DNA of 64,000 nt from Sphingomonas_E sp042693015 (GCF_042693015.1 NZ_CP170544.1:1798001-1862000); one strand, 5' to 3'; numbered from the stretch's first letter, positions 52,334 through 62,111 are shown. Notes: a model not told the origin generated them from the letters alone. Numbers and translations are program-made.

Positions 52334-54727
52334 TCAGAAGCGGAAAGTGGCCGACGCACCATAAGTGCGCGGATCGGCGTGGAGTGTGCGGATGGCGGTG
52401 CTGCCGGGGAACACGCCGTTGCGCAGACCCAGCGGACCATCAAGCGTCTGATACAGATTGCCGTTGGTATATTGGGTGTTCGTCAGATTGTTGCCGAATA
52501 CGGAAAAGGACCATTGGTCGTCCGCGGAGTTGATCGTCACGCGCGCGCCGAGCACCGCATAACCATCCTGCACCGTCTGCGGGTTTGCGTCCGAGACCAG
52601 GCCGTAGAACTGGTCGGACACGAAGGCGAGGTTGCCGTTCAGCACCCAGCGCATCCCCGTCGAGCCGATGTCACCCGACCAGTCGACCGCGACGCGGGTC
52701 GTGAATTCGGGCGAGAAGGTGTTGGGCTTGCCCTTCAGATCCTGCGTACCGCCAAGCCCCGGCAGGCCCGGCGCGTTGGGATAATCGCGGAAGGCCGAAT
52801 CGAGGTATGCGAGCGAGGCCGTGACCTGGAAATCGCGCACCGGCGCCATCACCATATCATATTCGAAGCCCTGCTGCCGCAGCTTGCCGGCGTTGAGCAC
52901 GGTGAAGCTGGTGCCGTCGAAAGCGCGATCCTGATAGCCGCTGATGTCCATGCGGTAGAAGGTCAGGTTCGCCGTCAGCCTGTTGTCGAGCCAGCTCGTC
53001 TTCGCGCCAAGCTCGTAGTTGGTCGAGGTTTCGCGATCGAAGACGCGCTTGGTGGAGATGAGGTTGCCGTTGGCGTCGAAGGTCGACAGCGCCGGCGATC
53101 CGCCGCCGCTATTGTAGCCGGCAGACTTGTAGCCCGTCGACACATTGGCGAAGAACAGCATCGCGCGCGTCGGCTGATAGTTCAGGCTGACGCGATAGGT
53201 GAAGCGCTCGTCATCGATCTTCGGGAAGGTCAGCACCTCGGGCGCGCGCAGCCCCGCGACGAACGGGTTGGTGATCGTCTGCGAATAGGTGCCCTTCTTC
53301 TTATCCTTGGTGTAGCGCCCGCCGAGCGTGAGCTGGAGTTCCTCGGTGAAATGCCAGGTAAGCTGGCTGTAGGCCGCATAGCTGTCGACGGTCTGCGTCA
53401 CCTGCTGGTTGGTGGCATCGCGGCCGCCATTGGCCGTCAGGAAATTGTTGCACGCGCCGCGCACTGGCCCCGGCGGCGTCAGCACGTTACAGAATTGCGC
53501 GTTCATCTGGAATTTCTCGCCGAGGCTGTAATCCTCGGTGAAGTAATAGAGGCCGGCCACCATATCGAAATGGCCGTCGAACCATTCGCGCACTGGCGAG
53601 ATGAACTGCAGTTCGTGGTTCTGGCTCTGCGACCCGAAATTGCCGACGCGCGACAGGATCGGCGCGGGCGTGAAGATCACGTCGCCGTCGAGCTGATCGC
53701 TGTCCCAGTCACGATAGCTGTTGATGAGGCGCAGGGTACTGCCATCGAGATCCCAGGACAGCGTGCTGGAGACGCCCCATTGCTTGTCGTCGAGATCGGC
53801 GGTCACATACTGGTTCATGAAGCGATCGCTGAACACGGTGTCCGGCAACTGGCCGCCCAAGCGCGCCTGCAGCGTCGCGAGCTGGGTGGGCGAGACCGAC
53901 TTCTCGTCGAAGTCGATATTGGTGAAGCCGTCACCCTTGATTTCGGAATAATCGGCGCGGACGATCCATTCGAAATCGCCGAACTGTCCGCGGAAGCTGC
54001 CGCGCAGCGCGATATCGTCGGTGCCGCCATATTGCTTGCCGTCGAGATGGTTCTTCCAATAGCCGCCGAACCATTGCCCCATGCCGGCGACGCGCACCGC
54101 CATATTGTCGTCGATCGGCATGTTGACATAGCCATCGAGCTTGTAGCGATCGCCATTGCCGATCTCACCCGTCACGCGGCCCGAGAAATCCTGCTTGGGC
54201 GTCGCGGAATGGAGCGACAGCGCGCCGACGCTGGCGTTGCGGCCGAACAGGGTGCCCTGCGGGCCGCGCAGCACTTCCACGCTTTCCATGTCGAGCATCG
54301 AGCCGACGATCGCGCCCGCGCGCGGCACATAGATATTGTCGACGAAGACGGCGACGCTGGGCTCGATCGTCGTGTTGCTCGCCGATCCGATGCCGCGGAC
54401 ATTGAGGCGCAGGAAGGAGGACTGGACGCCCTTGTTGATCTGCACATTGGTCGCGATGCGGCCAAGATCCTGGACCGAAGTGACATTGGCCGCGGCCAGC
54501 GCCTTGTTGTCGAAAGCCGCGATCGAGATCGGCACGCGCTGCACGCTTTCGGCACGCTTCTGGGCGGTGACGATGATGTCGCCGCTATCGGCGTCCGCAC
54601 CGGCAGCAGCGTCTGCGCTTGCGGCAGCATCCGCCGCCACTTCCTCGGCCAGCGCCGGCGTCGCCGAAGACAGAATCAAGGCGACAGCAAGCGGGCTGGC
54701 GCGCAGGCGCCATTGATCGAGCTTCAT
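52334..54727 (-). CDS. TonB-dependent outer-membrane receptor
   Basis: This is a 797-residue receptor. A signal peptide (to about ALAEE) precedes an Ala/Asp-rich spacer, the TonB-box-like GDIIVTAQKRAESVQ and the plug with LNVRGIGSASNTTIEPSVAV and EVLRGPQGTLFGRNASVG. The barrel ends with YGASATFRF. GGGGAGAT precedes ATG 54727. By family it imports a large or scarce ligand. Its position upstream of the acyl-CoA synthetase and next to exporter and MFS genes suggests an organic acid or conjugate. Confidence 0.94.
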   Translation of the reverse strand: MKLDQWRLRASPLAVALILSSATPALAEEVAADAAASADAAAGADADSGDIIVTAQKRAESVQRVPISIAAFDNKALAAANVTSVQDLGRIATNVQINKGVQSSFLRLNVRGIGSASNTTIEPSVAVFVDNIYVPRAGAIVGSMLDMESVEVLRGPQGTLFGRNASVGALSLHSATPKQDFSGRVTGEIGNGDRYKLDGYVNMPIDDNMAVRVAGMGQWFGGYWKNHLDGKQYGGTDDIALRGSFRGQFGDFEWIVRADYSEIKGDGFTNIDFDEKSVSPTQLATLQARLGGQLPDTVFSDRFMNQYVTADLDDKQWGVSSTLSWDLDGSTLRLINSYRDWDSDQLDGDVIFTPAPILSRVGNFGSQSQNHELQFISPVREWFDGHFDMVAGLYYFTEDYSLGEKFQMNAQFCNVLTPPGPVRGACNNFLTANGGRDATNQQVTQTVDSYAAYSQLTWHFTEELQLTLGGRYTKDKKKGTYSQTITNPFVAGLRAPEVLTFPKIDDERFTYRVSLNYQPTRAMLFFANVSTGYKSAGYNSGGGSPALSTFDANGNLISTKRVFDRETSTNYELGAKTSWLDNRLTANLTFYRMDISGYQDRAFDGTSFTVLNAGKLRQQGFEYDMVMAPVRDFQVTASLAYLDSAFRDYPNAPGLPGLGGTQDLKGKPNTFSPEFTTRVAVDWSGDIGSTGMRWVLNGNLAFVSDQFYGLVSDANPQTVQDGYAVLGARVTINSADDQWSFSVFGNNLTNTQYTNGNLYQTLDGPLGLRNGVFPGSTAIRTLHADPRTYGASATFRF

Positions 54728-54816
54728 TCAAGTATCTCCCCTAGGATTTTCGTGAGGCTAATCGAGGCTGGGCATCCCGATTTTCACTTTTGGCGACATG
54801 AATTTCACAATTGATG

Positions 54817-55812
54817 TCACACAAAGCCGAATTTGATTGCCGCCAGCACCAGCGCGGCAAGAAAAACGGTTTCGAGGACCATCAGCACGACCGGCTTCAG
54901 ACCGACCTTCACGATCTCGCCCAGCCTGGTCTTCATGCCGATCGCGGCGATCGCGGTGACGAGGCAGGCTCTGGAAATGGTGTTGCCAGCATCGAGCAGC
55001 GCGGACGGCAGCGGCAACAGGCTGTTCATCATTACCAGCGCGATGAACCCGACCACGAACCAGGGCAGCAGCGGCGGGCGCACCGCGTCCGGCGCCGATT
55101 GGCTGCGGGTGATTTGCCCGGCGACGAGGATGACGGGCAGCAGCATCGCGACGCGCAGCAGTTTGACGATCGTCGCGGTGTCGCCGCTTTCGGGCGAGAT
55201 CGCGTAGCCGGCGCCAACGACCTGCGCGACGTCGTGGATCGTCGCCCCGATGAAGATGCCGGCCTGATGGTGATCGAGCCCCGTGATGCTCGCGACGATG
55301 GGGTAGCCGATCATCGCAAGCGTCGACAGCACCGAGACGCCGATCACCGTGAACAGCGTCGCCTGTTCCTTCTTCGGGTGCGCCGGCAACGCCGCCGAAA
55401 GCGCCAGCGCCGCCGAAGCCCCGCAGATCGCGGTGGCCCCGCCCGACAGGAAACCGAACAAGGGGCTGAAACCCATGAAGCGGGCGGCCAGGACGGATAC
55501 CGCGATGGTGATGCTGACAAGCGCGACCGATAATATGACCGGTGCCCAGCCGAGCGCCGTCACCTGATCCCAACCGATCCGCAGGCCCAGCAGCGCTACG
55601 CCAAAGCGCAGGAGCGCCTTTGACGCGAACTCGATGCCCGGCCGGCTGCGCTCCGCTTCCGTAAGAAAGTTGAGCGCCATGCCGAGCAGCAGCGCATAGA
55701 GCATGACTGGCGCATCATAATGTTCGGACAGGAAGCAGGCCGCAGCCGCAACCACGAACGCCATCAGGATTCCGGGAAAGAGCGTGCGTCCCCGCGCGAG
55801 CAGTGAATTCAC
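54817..55812 (-). CDS. YeiH-family putative sulfate/anion exporter
   Basis: This is a 331-residue inner-membrane protein with about ten hydrophobic helices. It matches the UPF0324/YeiH family, which includes putative sulfate exporters. Features are LLGMALNFLTEAERSRPGIE, FGVALLGLRIGWDQV, GASAALALSAALP and GIFIGATIHDVAQVVGAGYA. The start ATG overlaps the MFS stop (ATGA). Beside a TauD-family dioxygenase, it could expel sulfite or sulfate released from a sulfonate or sulfate ester; this is inference. Confidence 0.85.
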   Translation of the reverse strand: MNSLLARGRTLFPGILMAFVVAAAACFLSEHYDAPVMLYALLLGMALNFLTEAERSRPGIEFASKALLRFGVALLGLRIGWDQVTALGWAPVILSVALVSITIAVSVLAARFMGFSPLFGFLSGGATAICGASAALALSAALPAHPKKEQATLFTVIGVSVLSTLAMIGYPIVASITGLDHHQAGIFIGATIHDVAQVVGAGYAISPESGDTATIVKLLRVAMLLPVILVAGQITRSQSAPDAVRPPLLPWFVVGFIALVMMNSLLPLPSALLDAGNTISRACLVTAIAAIGMKTRLGEIVKVGLKPVVLMVLETVFLAALVLAAIKFGFV

Positions 55813-57101
55813 GATTGGACGCCGGCCTGGTCGATGCGGGCGAGATCCGAAAGATAACTTTTCCGCGCCATGGCGAAGACGATCGCCGCCGCAACGCTGG
55901 CGATCGGGATCAGGCGAAAGGCTTCCAACAAGCCAAAGCTGTCGGCCAGGCGGCCCGTGACGATCGGCCCGGGCGCGAGCCCCAGGATGTTGTTGGCGAG
56001 CGTCAACGTGGCGAAAGCGGTGCCATGGATGGCGAGCGGAGTGAGGTTAGCCACCATCGCGCCGGCCGGCCCGGTCGTCCCCGCGATCAGGAACAGTGCG
56101 ACGCCGAGCAGCACGAGTTGCAGTCCGCCCGGTGCGCATTGCATCGCCAGAGAAAGCGCCAAGGCCGAACCGAGGCAATAGACGATGGCGAGCGCGATCT
56201 TGCGGTCCGGCCGTTGCCGGGCGAAGTGGTCGCTGGCCATGCCGCACAGCACCATGCCCGCGCCGCAGATAAGGAACAACAAGGCGGAGGTGCGACCGGC
56301 CTCGTCGACCGCCATGCCATGATAGCGGCCGAGGAAGGTGGGCATCCACGCCGGCAGCGCACCGGCCCCGAACAGTTGGAGGCCGCTGCCGATATAAGCC
56401 AGCGTCACCGATCGGCATGCGAACAGGCTTTTCAGGCTGGGTCGCGGGGCGACGTCAGTGGACGAGGCCACCTCTCCAGCCAGCACCCTATTGCGGCGTT
56501 CGTTGACGATGAGCGGAAAGAGGATGGCAAGCACCAAGCCGGCCAGGCCGATGGCAACGAACGCCGAACGCCAGCCATGGCTGGCCGCGATCTCGCCGCC
56601 CAGTGCGACGCCCAGCACCTGCCCGAACAGGCCGCCCGCCATGAAGGCGGCCGATAGCGTCGATCGCATGCGTTGCGGGAAGACACTGATGACGAGCGCG
56701 ATTCCGACGCTGCCATAAGCGGCCTCGCCGAGGCCCACCATCACGCGGCCGGCGAGCATCTGCCCATAATTCTGGGCCGCCGCACACAGCAGAGTGGCGA
56801 GGCTCCAGAGTACCGCCATCAGCGTGAGACTTTTGACGCGACCCCAGCGATCGGCGAGCAGCGAGAGCGGGAAGGTCAACAGGCCGACCATCACGGCCAC
56901 GACACCCGACAGCAGGCCGAGTTGCGCGTCACTCAGCGTCCATTCCGTCTTGATCAGCGGAAATACCGAATTCAGTACCTGCCGGGCCATATAGTCCGAA
57001 ATCAGCAGGCCGAAGCTCAGCGCGAACACCGCCCAGCCATAAGCGGTGGGACGCGCAGGCCCCTGCGCAACATCCGAGCCTGTCGCTGCGATGACGGCCA
57101 T
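55809..57101 (-). CDS. MFS transporter
   Basis: This 430-residue protein has twelve predicted membrane segments. The family loop between segments 2 and 3 is LLADRWGRVKSLTLMAVLW, and GVALGGEIAASHGWRSAF is another landmark. It resembles the transporter branch used for organic acids and aromatic compounds in sphingomonads. GAGG precedes ATG 57101. It probably imports or exports an intermediate of the adjacent pathway. Direction and substrate cannot be read from the sequence. Confidence 0.9.
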   Translation of the reverse strand: MAVIAATGSDVAQGPARPTAYGWAVFALSFGLLISDYMARQVLNSVFPLIKTEWTLSDAQLGLLSGVVAVMVGLLTFPLSLLADRWGRVKSLTLMAVLWSLATLLCAAAQNYGQMLAGRVMVGLGEAAYGSVGIALVISVFPQRMRSTLSAAFMAGGLFGQVLGVALGGEIAASHGWRSAFVAIGLAGLVLAILFPLIVNERRNRVLAGEVASSTDVAPRPSLKSLFACRSVTLAYIGSGLQLFGAGALPAWMPTFLGRYHGMAVDEAGRTSALLFLICGAGMVLCGMASDHFARQRPDRKIALAIVYCLGSALALSLAMQCAPGGLQLVLLGVALFLIAGTTGPAGAMVANLTPLAIHGTAFATLTLANNILGLAPGPIVTGRLADSFGLLEAFRLIPIASVAAAIVFAMARKSYLSDLARIDQAGVQS

Positions 57102-57111
57102 CGACCGATCC

Positions 57112-57684
57112 TCAGCCTATGCCGCGGCAGAGATCATCGATCAGCGCCGCGCCCTGCGGCCAAGGCCCATAGCCCGCCGCCGGATTGAGGTGCCCGACCT
57201 CACCCGCATCATGCAAGCGCGCGCCCCAAGCCTGCGCCAGCGCCGCCGTCCGATCGAACGGCGCCAGCGGATCGTTGCGGCTCGCAACCACCACCGCCGG
57301 GAAGGGCAGCGGCGAACGGGCGATCGGCAGCCAGCCATTGGCATCCAGATCGGCCAGTTGCGGATAGCCTTCGGGCAGCGGATTTTCGACATCGGCCGGG
57401 GTGACGAGCAGGGCCGCGCGGATCGCGCGGGTCGGCGTCTCTGCCCAATGCGCGACCATCAGGCAGCCGGCGCTGTGCGCGACCAGCACGACATCCCCCG
57501 CGATCGCGTTGATCGCTGCGTCGAGCGCTTCCACCCGCGCGGCCCGGCTGAGGCCATCGACGCGCAGCGGCTCCACCGTCGCCGATCCGGGGAAGGCGCG
57601 GGCCATATGCGTCTGCCAATGATCCTCCACATGATCGCGGAGGCCCGGCACGAACAGCAAAGTGGCGTCGGCGGTGTCGCTCAT
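57112..57684 (-). CDS. RBBP9/YdeN-family alpha/beta hydrolase
   Basis: This is a 190-residue small serine hydrolase. FVPGLRDHVEDHWQTHMAR is the family start, the nucleophile elbow is LVAHSAGCLMVAHWA, VVASRNDPLAP carries the Asp and EVGHLNPAAGYGPWP the His. Such hydrolases cut small esters. ATG 57684 lies 7 bases after the BKACE stop, though without a clear ribosome site, so coupling is likely. The longer frame from 57843 is antisense-like in that part. Confidence 0.85.
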   Translation of the reverse strand: MSDTADATLLFVPGLRDHVEDHWQTHMARAFPGSATVEPLRVDGLSRAARVEALDAAINAIAGDVVLVAHSAGCLMVAHWAETPTRAIRAALLVTPADVENPLPEGYPQLADLDANGWLPIARSPLPFPAVVVASRNDPLAPFDRTAALAQAWGARLHDAGEVGHLNPAAGYGPWPQGAALIDDLCRGIG

Positions 57685-57691
57685 GGCGGGG

Positions 57692-58756
57692 TCAGTTCGC
57701 GTAGCGGATCGGGATCGCGCGCTGCTTCGGCTCGCGATTGGGCGCCATGCCGAGCTTCGCCAGCGTCTCGTCCACGCTGTTATACTGGACGCCGATCTTG
57801 TAGATTTCGCGCGCCTCCTTGGCGGTCGCGATCTCGCGGCCAAGCTCCTTCGCGACGCGCGTCAACTGCTCGATCTGCTGGACCGAGGTCATCTTGTCGC
57901 CATGCTGATCGTAAAGCGTGTCCTCGATGCCGCAGCGGACATGCTGGCCGAGACACATCGCCATCACGTTGACCGGCAGCACGTTGCGCATCACCGATTC
58001 CAGCGTCACCGTCGACCCGTCAGGCGCGCGGCGGATGAACTCCATGAAGTTCGCCGGATTCGGCCCGTCGAAACCACCGCCGATGCCGACCCAGGTCAGG
58101 TTGAGCGGGCCCATATAATGGCCGCGGCGGACGAGCCGCTCCACCGTTTCCATGTCGGGCATGCAGGTGAGCTGGAAATGCGGCTGGATGCCCGCAGCGG
58201 TCAGCCGGCGGAGATGCTCTTCCACCCAATGCGGGCCGGCCGGCACCACCATCTCGCGATAAGCGTGGTAGAGTGCCGGATTGGCGAGCGAGGTGTCGCC
58301 ATATTCCTCCTCCGCCATCAGATCCATGATGTTCATCTGCGTCGTGTTGACCGCGATCGTCACCTGATCGGGGGCAGGCTTCAGATCGGCGAGCATGTGG
58401 CGCACCTCGTCCGACAGCCATTTGGCCTGGGCGCCGTCCTCCTCGTTTTCGGGCGAGAAGGAGATCGAGCCGCCAACCTGGAGGATCATGTCGGGCACGG
58501 CTTCGCGCAGGCCCGCGAGCAGTTCGTTGAACTTGGACAGCCGCTTCGATCCGTGGCCATCCTCCTCACGGACGTGGATGTGCAGCACGGTCGCGCCGGC
58601 ATTGTAGCAATCCACCGCCTTCTGGACATGCGCGTCCATCGAGATCGGAATATCCTCCGGAAAATCCTCCGGCGCCCATTCCGGGCCATAAGGCGCAACG
58701 GTGATGACCAGCTTTTCCTGGGTTTCAGGAAGCAGGGAATCGTCGAGGAACTGCAT
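57692..58756 (-). CDS. BKACE-family beta-keto acid cleavage enzyme
   Basis: This 354-residue protein belongs to the zinc-dependent BKACE (DUF849) family, which splits a beta-keto acid with acetyl-CoA to give acetoacetate and a new CoA ester. Features are LVITVAPYGPEWAPEDFPED, the zinc-ligand pair in VLHIHVREEDG, LQVGGSISFSPENEEDG and a late VMRNVLPVNVMAM. It follows the TauD-type gene and precedes the hydrolase. CAGGAG precedes ATG 58756. The exact keto acid is unknown. Confidence 0.88.
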   Translation of the reverse strand: MQFLDDSLLPETQEKLVITVAPYGPEWAPEDFPEDIPISMDAHVQKAVDCYNAGATVLHIHVREEDGHGSKRLSKFNELLAGLREAVPDMILQVGGSISFSPENEEDGAQAKWLSDEVRHMLADLKPAPDQVTIAVNTTQMNIMDLMAEEEYGDTSLANPALYHAYREMVVPAGPHWVEEHLRRLTAAGIQPHFQLTCMPDMETVERLVRRGHYMGPLNLTWVGIGGGFDGPNPANFMEFIRRAPDGSTVTLESVMRNVLPVNVMAMCLGQHVRCGIEDTLYDQHGDKMTSVQQIEQLTRVAKELGREIATAKEAREIYKIGVQYNSVDETLAKLGMAPNREPKQRAIPIRYAN

Positions 58757-58777
58757 GTCGATACTCCTGTCGGAAAG

Positions 58778-59626
58778 TCAGTACGGCCGGTCGCCGATGA
58801 TGCCCGCGCGCTCCATGCGGCGGACGGTGGGGGCGTAATCCATGACGGCGTAATGCTGGGTCGAACGGTTGTCCCAGATGGCCACGCTGTTCGGCTGCCA
58901 GCGCCAGCGCACCTGATATTCGGGGATCGCCGCGCGCCCGATCAGATATTGCAGCAGGTTGGCGCCGCCCGGTGCGAAGTCCTGTCCGTAGCGGACGTTT
59001 TCGAACGTGTGAAAATTGGTGAAGTGGGTCGTGAAGCCGTTGACGTAGAGGATCTTCTCGCCGGTTTCGGGATGCGTGCGAACAACGGGATGCTCGGCAT
59101 CGGGGAACTGCGTCTTGAGCGCGTGCCGCTTTTCCTCGGGCATGCGCGCGCCGAAGGTCGCCTCGATGCTGTGGCGCGCCTTCAGGGGCGCGATCGTCTG
59201 CTTCACATAGTCCGGCAGGTCGGCATAGGCCTTCGCCATATTGGCCCACATCGTGTCGCCACCCACCGGCGGGCAGGTGATGCAGCGCAGCACCGCGCCC
59301 ATCGGCGGCACTTCCCGCCAGGTCGCATCGCAATGCCAGGCATTCTCGTAATAATCGGGCGGCGAATTCTCGTCCTTGTAGATGCGGACGAGGCCGGGAT
59401 GATCGGGATCGCTGCCCGCCACCGGATGATCCTCCAGCGGCCCGAAGCGTTCGGCGAAGGCGACATGATCGGCGCGGGCAAAATCCTGATCGCGCAGGAA
59501 GAGGACGCGATGCTCCAGCAAGGCCGCCCGCAGCGCGCCGAACAGATCGTCATTGCGCGCTGCCTCGGCCAGGTTCACGCCATGAACCTCGGCGCCGATA
59601 TGGGTGGTCAGCTTCTCGACGCGCAT
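58778..59626 (-). CDS. TauD/TfdA-family 2-oxoglutarate dioxygenase
   Basis: This 282-residue Fe(II)/2-oxoglutarate oxygenase splits C-S or C-O bonds by hydroxylation. The iron site is WHCDATW (His-x-Asp) and the distal His in IWDNRSTQHYAVMDY. The 2-oxoglutarate Arg lies in the closing RRMERAGIIGDRPY. GGGAGGAGG precedes ATG 59626. Relatives are taurine dioxygenase, alkylsulfatase AtsK and the 2,4-D etherase TfdA; sequence alone does not separate these. A YeiH exporter nearby favours sulfite or sulfate release. Confidence 0.9.
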   Translation of the reverse strand: MRVEKLTTHIGAEVHGVNLAEAARNDDLFGALRAALLEHRVLFLRDQDFARADHVAFAERFGPLEDHPVAGSDPDHPGLVRIYKDENSPPDYYENAWHCDATWREVPPMGAVLRCITCPPVGGDTMWANMAKAYADLPDYVKQTIAPLKARHSIEATFGARMPEEKRHALKTQFPDAEHPVVRTHPETGEKILYVNGFTTHFTNFHTFENVRYGQDFAPGGANLLQYLIGRAAIPEYQVRWRWQPNSVAIWDNRSTQHYAVMDYAPTVRRMERAGIIGDRPY

Positions 59627-59640
59627 GGCCTCCTCCCCGC

Positions 59641-60618
59641 TCAGACGATGAACACGGACGAGCCGGTGGTCCTGCCCGCCTCGAGATCGCGATGCGCCTG
59701 GACGGCATCTTCCAACGCGTAACGCTGGTTGATCTCGATGCGGATGCGGCCGCTCGCGACATGATCGAACAAAGCCGTCGATAGCTCTGCGCGCTCCGCC
59801 GGATCGGCGATGAAATCGGCGAGTGCGGGCCGCGTGAAATAGACCGAACCCTGGATCGCCATCTGCAGCGCGTCGATCGGCGGGAACGGGCCGGACGCGG
59901 TGCCACAGCCAACGAGCATGCCCCTGCGCTTCAGGCACTTGAGCGAAGCTTCGTAGGTATCCTTGCCGATGCTGTCGAAGACGGTGCCGACGCCGACGCC
60001 GTCGGTCAGTTCCTTGACGCGGACGACCAGATCCTCGTTGCGATACAGGATCACCTCGTCGCAGCCATGGGCGCGGGCGAGTTCCGCCTTGGCTTCGGTC
60101 GAAACCGTGCCGATCACGCGCAGGCCGAGCAGCTTCGCCCACTGCACCGCGATCAACCCGACGCCGCCGGCGGCCGCGTGGAGCAGGATGGTGTCGCCGG
60201 CCTTCAGCCAGGGATTGGTCTTGAGCAGCCAGTAAGCGGCGGAAAGCCCGCGCATGGTCGATGCCGCCGCTGTTTCGAAGGCGATGCCATCGGGCAGCTT
60301 GAACAACGAGCCCACCGGCATCACCCGTTCGGTGGAGTAGGCGCCAAGCGGGCTGCCCGTGTAGGTGACGCGATCGCCCACCGCGAAGCCGGTGACGCCC
60401 TCGCCCACCGCCTCGATCGTGCCGGCCGCTTCCACACCCATGCCATTGGGCAGCGGCGCCGGATAATAGCCCAGTCGAAAATAGGTGTCGGCGAAGTTGA
60501 GGCCCACGGCTGCATGGCGAATGCGCACCTCGCCCGGACCGGGATTGCCGACGGCAACCTCCTCCAGCTTCAGAACGTCCGGGCCACCGGTTTCGTAAAA
60601 GCGGACCGCCTTTGCCAT
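59641..60618 (-). CDS. Quinone oxidoreductase-type NADPH reductase
   Basis: This is a 325-residue zinc-independent medium-chain reductase (QOR family). Features are the early GPGEVRIRHAAVGLNFADTY, the glycine loop in LLHAAAGGVGLIAVQWAKLL and a late GRIRIEINQRYALEDAVQAH. It reduces quinones or enones with NADPH. It is the first gene of the minus-strand operon, with GAGGG before the ATG. The AraC regulator starts 122 bases away in the opposite direction. Confidence 0.9.
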   Translation of the reverse strand: MAKAVRFYETGGPDVLKLEEVAVGNPGPGEVRIRHAAVGLNFADTYFRLGYYPAPLPNGMGVEAAGTIEAVGEGVTGFAVGDRVTYTGSPLGAYSTERVMPVGSLFKLPDGIAFETAAASTMRGLSAAYWLLKTNPWLKAGDTILLHAAAGGVGLIAVQWAKLLGLRVIGTVSTEAKAELARAHGCDEVILYRNEDLVVRVKELTDGVGVGTVFDSIGKDTYEASLKCLKRRGMLVGCGTASGPFPPIDALQMAIQGSVYFTRPALADFIADPAERAELSTALFDHVASGRIRIEINQRYALEDAVQAHRDLEAGRTTGSSVFIV

Positions 60619-60740
60619 TTACGCATCACCCTCATTCGATAATTTGAATGAGGCATAGGCAGCAGCCCGCTTGCCTTTTTCACATTTGATGACATTCTTT
60701 TGCCATTCGACGCCAAGGGGGCGGCTTTCGGAGAGGCGGA

Positions 60741-61763
60741 ATGACGGAGCTTATGCGCGTCGCCGCGCTGACCGGCTATTTTTCAACGATGCGGGAATTC
60801 CGTGTCGATCCGCGCCCTATCCTGAAGGATATCGGGCTGTCCCCCGATTTGCTGACCAATCCCGAGCAACTGATCTCGGCCCGCGCCGCCATCCGCCTTC
60901 TCGAAAAAAGCGCGGCCGCGACGGGCTGCCTCACCCTCGGCCTGCGTATGGCGGAGGGCCGATCGCTCGCCGATCTCGGCACAACGAGCCTGTTGATCGT
61001 CCATCAGCCGACGCTGCGCCTCTCGCTGGAGGCGCTCGCGGAATTCCGCAACCGGGTCAATTCGACGCTGGTGCTGCATTTCGAGCAGATCGGTGAAGAG
61101 GTGATCCTGCGCGAGGATTTCTCGCTGAGCACTCCGGAACCATCGCGCCAGGCATCGAACCTGGCGATGGGAGTCATTGCGCGGCTATGCGCAACCGTTC
61201 TCGGCGACCAATGGGAACCGCAAGCGGCCTGTTTCGCCCATGAGGCTCCACCCTCGAACGAGATGGCGATCTTCCGCCGCCTGTTCCGCTGCCCGCCGCA
61301 GTTCAATTCGCCTTTCAACGGCATCGTGCTCGACGCACGCGATCTCGACCGGCCCAACCCCAAGGCTGATGCCGCGCTCGCGCTCCACGCCCGCCGCCTG
61401 ATCGAATCCGTCGTCAGCCCCGCGCGCCGCAGCCCTGCCCAGGAGGTCGAGCAGATCGTCATGCTCCTCCTCCCCTCCGGCCGCGCCAATATCCAGACCT
61501 GCGCGGATTCGATGGGCCTCACCATCCGGACGCTGCAACGCCTGCTCGACGGCGAAAGCACCAGCTTCAGCCAACTCCTCAACCGCGCCCGCATGCAACT
61601 CGCCGCGCAATATCTGGCCAATCCCAAGGTACGCGTGACCGATGTCGCCGACATGCTCGGCTACAGCTCGATCGGCGCCTTCACCCGCTGGCATGTCCAG
61701 ACCTTCGGAATGTCGCCCCGCGAGTCCCGGCGCGGCGGCGGCACGGTCAACATCGCGCACTGA
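60741..61763 (+). CDS. AraC-family transcriptional regulator
   Basis: This 340-residue regulator has a C-terminal AraC/XylS helix-turn-helix pair, with MGLTIRTLQRLLDGESTSFS, then VRVTDVADMLGYSSIGAFTR and FGMSPRESRR. The N-terminal part fits the arabinose-operon-regulator-like ligand domain (RVAALTGYFSTMREFRVDPR). GGAGAGGCGGA precedes ATG 60741. It diverges from the reductase-dioxygenase-BKACE operon and very probably activates it in response to a substrate or intermediate. Confidence 0.9.
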   Translation: MTELMRVAALTGYFSTMREFRVDPRPILKDIGLSPDLLTNPEQLISARAAIRLLEKSAAATGCLTLGLRMAEGRSLADLGTTSLLIVHQPTLRLSLEALAEFRNRVNSTLVLHFEQIGEEVILREDFSLSTPEPSRQASNLAMGVIARLCATVLGDQWEPQAACFAHEAPPSNEMAIFRRLFRCPPQFNSPFNGIVLDARDLDRPNPKADAALALHARRLIESVVSPARRSPAQEVEQIVMLLLPSGRANIQTCADSMGLTIRTLQRLLDGESTSFSQLLNRARMQLAAQYLANPKVRVTDVADMLGYSSIGAFTRWHVQTFGMSPRESRRGGGTVNIAH

Positions 61764-62004
61764 GCACCGCCGGCCAGGCGCGACGATCTGGTCACCGGAT
61801 CGCTGCAACCATGACGGGCCGCTTATTACGGAGATGAAGTAGTGACGGAGCTGCTGCCTTGCCGCAGACATTCGGATGGAATGATCAGCCGACCGGAAGG
61901 GTCCGCACAATCGACTCCTTTTCATTATCACCAGACCGCGTCGCGCATCCCGGCGCGATACCAATCTCAAGGAAACTGGCCGCTATCCGGCCAATGCCGC
62001 GCAT

Positions 62005-62033
62005 AAAAAAAGCCCGGAAATCCGGGCTTTTTA
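62005..62033 (-). terminator. Terminator downstream of tRNA-Ala (bidirectional form)
   Basis: AGCCCGGA and TCCGGGCT pair around AA, with an A-run on one side and a T-run on the other. On the minus strand it follows the tRNA by only two bases; on the plus strand it could also end AraC transcription. Confidence 0.85.
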
Positions 62034-62035
62034 AA

Positions 62036-62111
62036 TGGTGGAGCCGAGGGGGATCGAACCCCTGACCTCTGCAATGCCATTGCAGCGCTCTCCCAGCTGA
62101 GCTACGGCCCC
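62036..62111 (-). tRNA. tRNA-Ala (anticodon GGC)
   Basis: This is a 76-base cloverleaf on the minus strand. Acceptor GGGGCCG pairs with CGGCTCC with one G-U. The anticodon stem CTGCA/TGCAG encloses ATGGCAT, anticodon GGC. The T-loop is GGGGTTCGATCCCCC and CCA is encoded. Confidence 0.97.

Noticed and set aside
52379..54814. 811-codon open frame opposite the TonB receptor
   Set aside because: The receptor strand shows a signal peptide, plug and barrel motifs; the opposite frame has none and is low-complexity.
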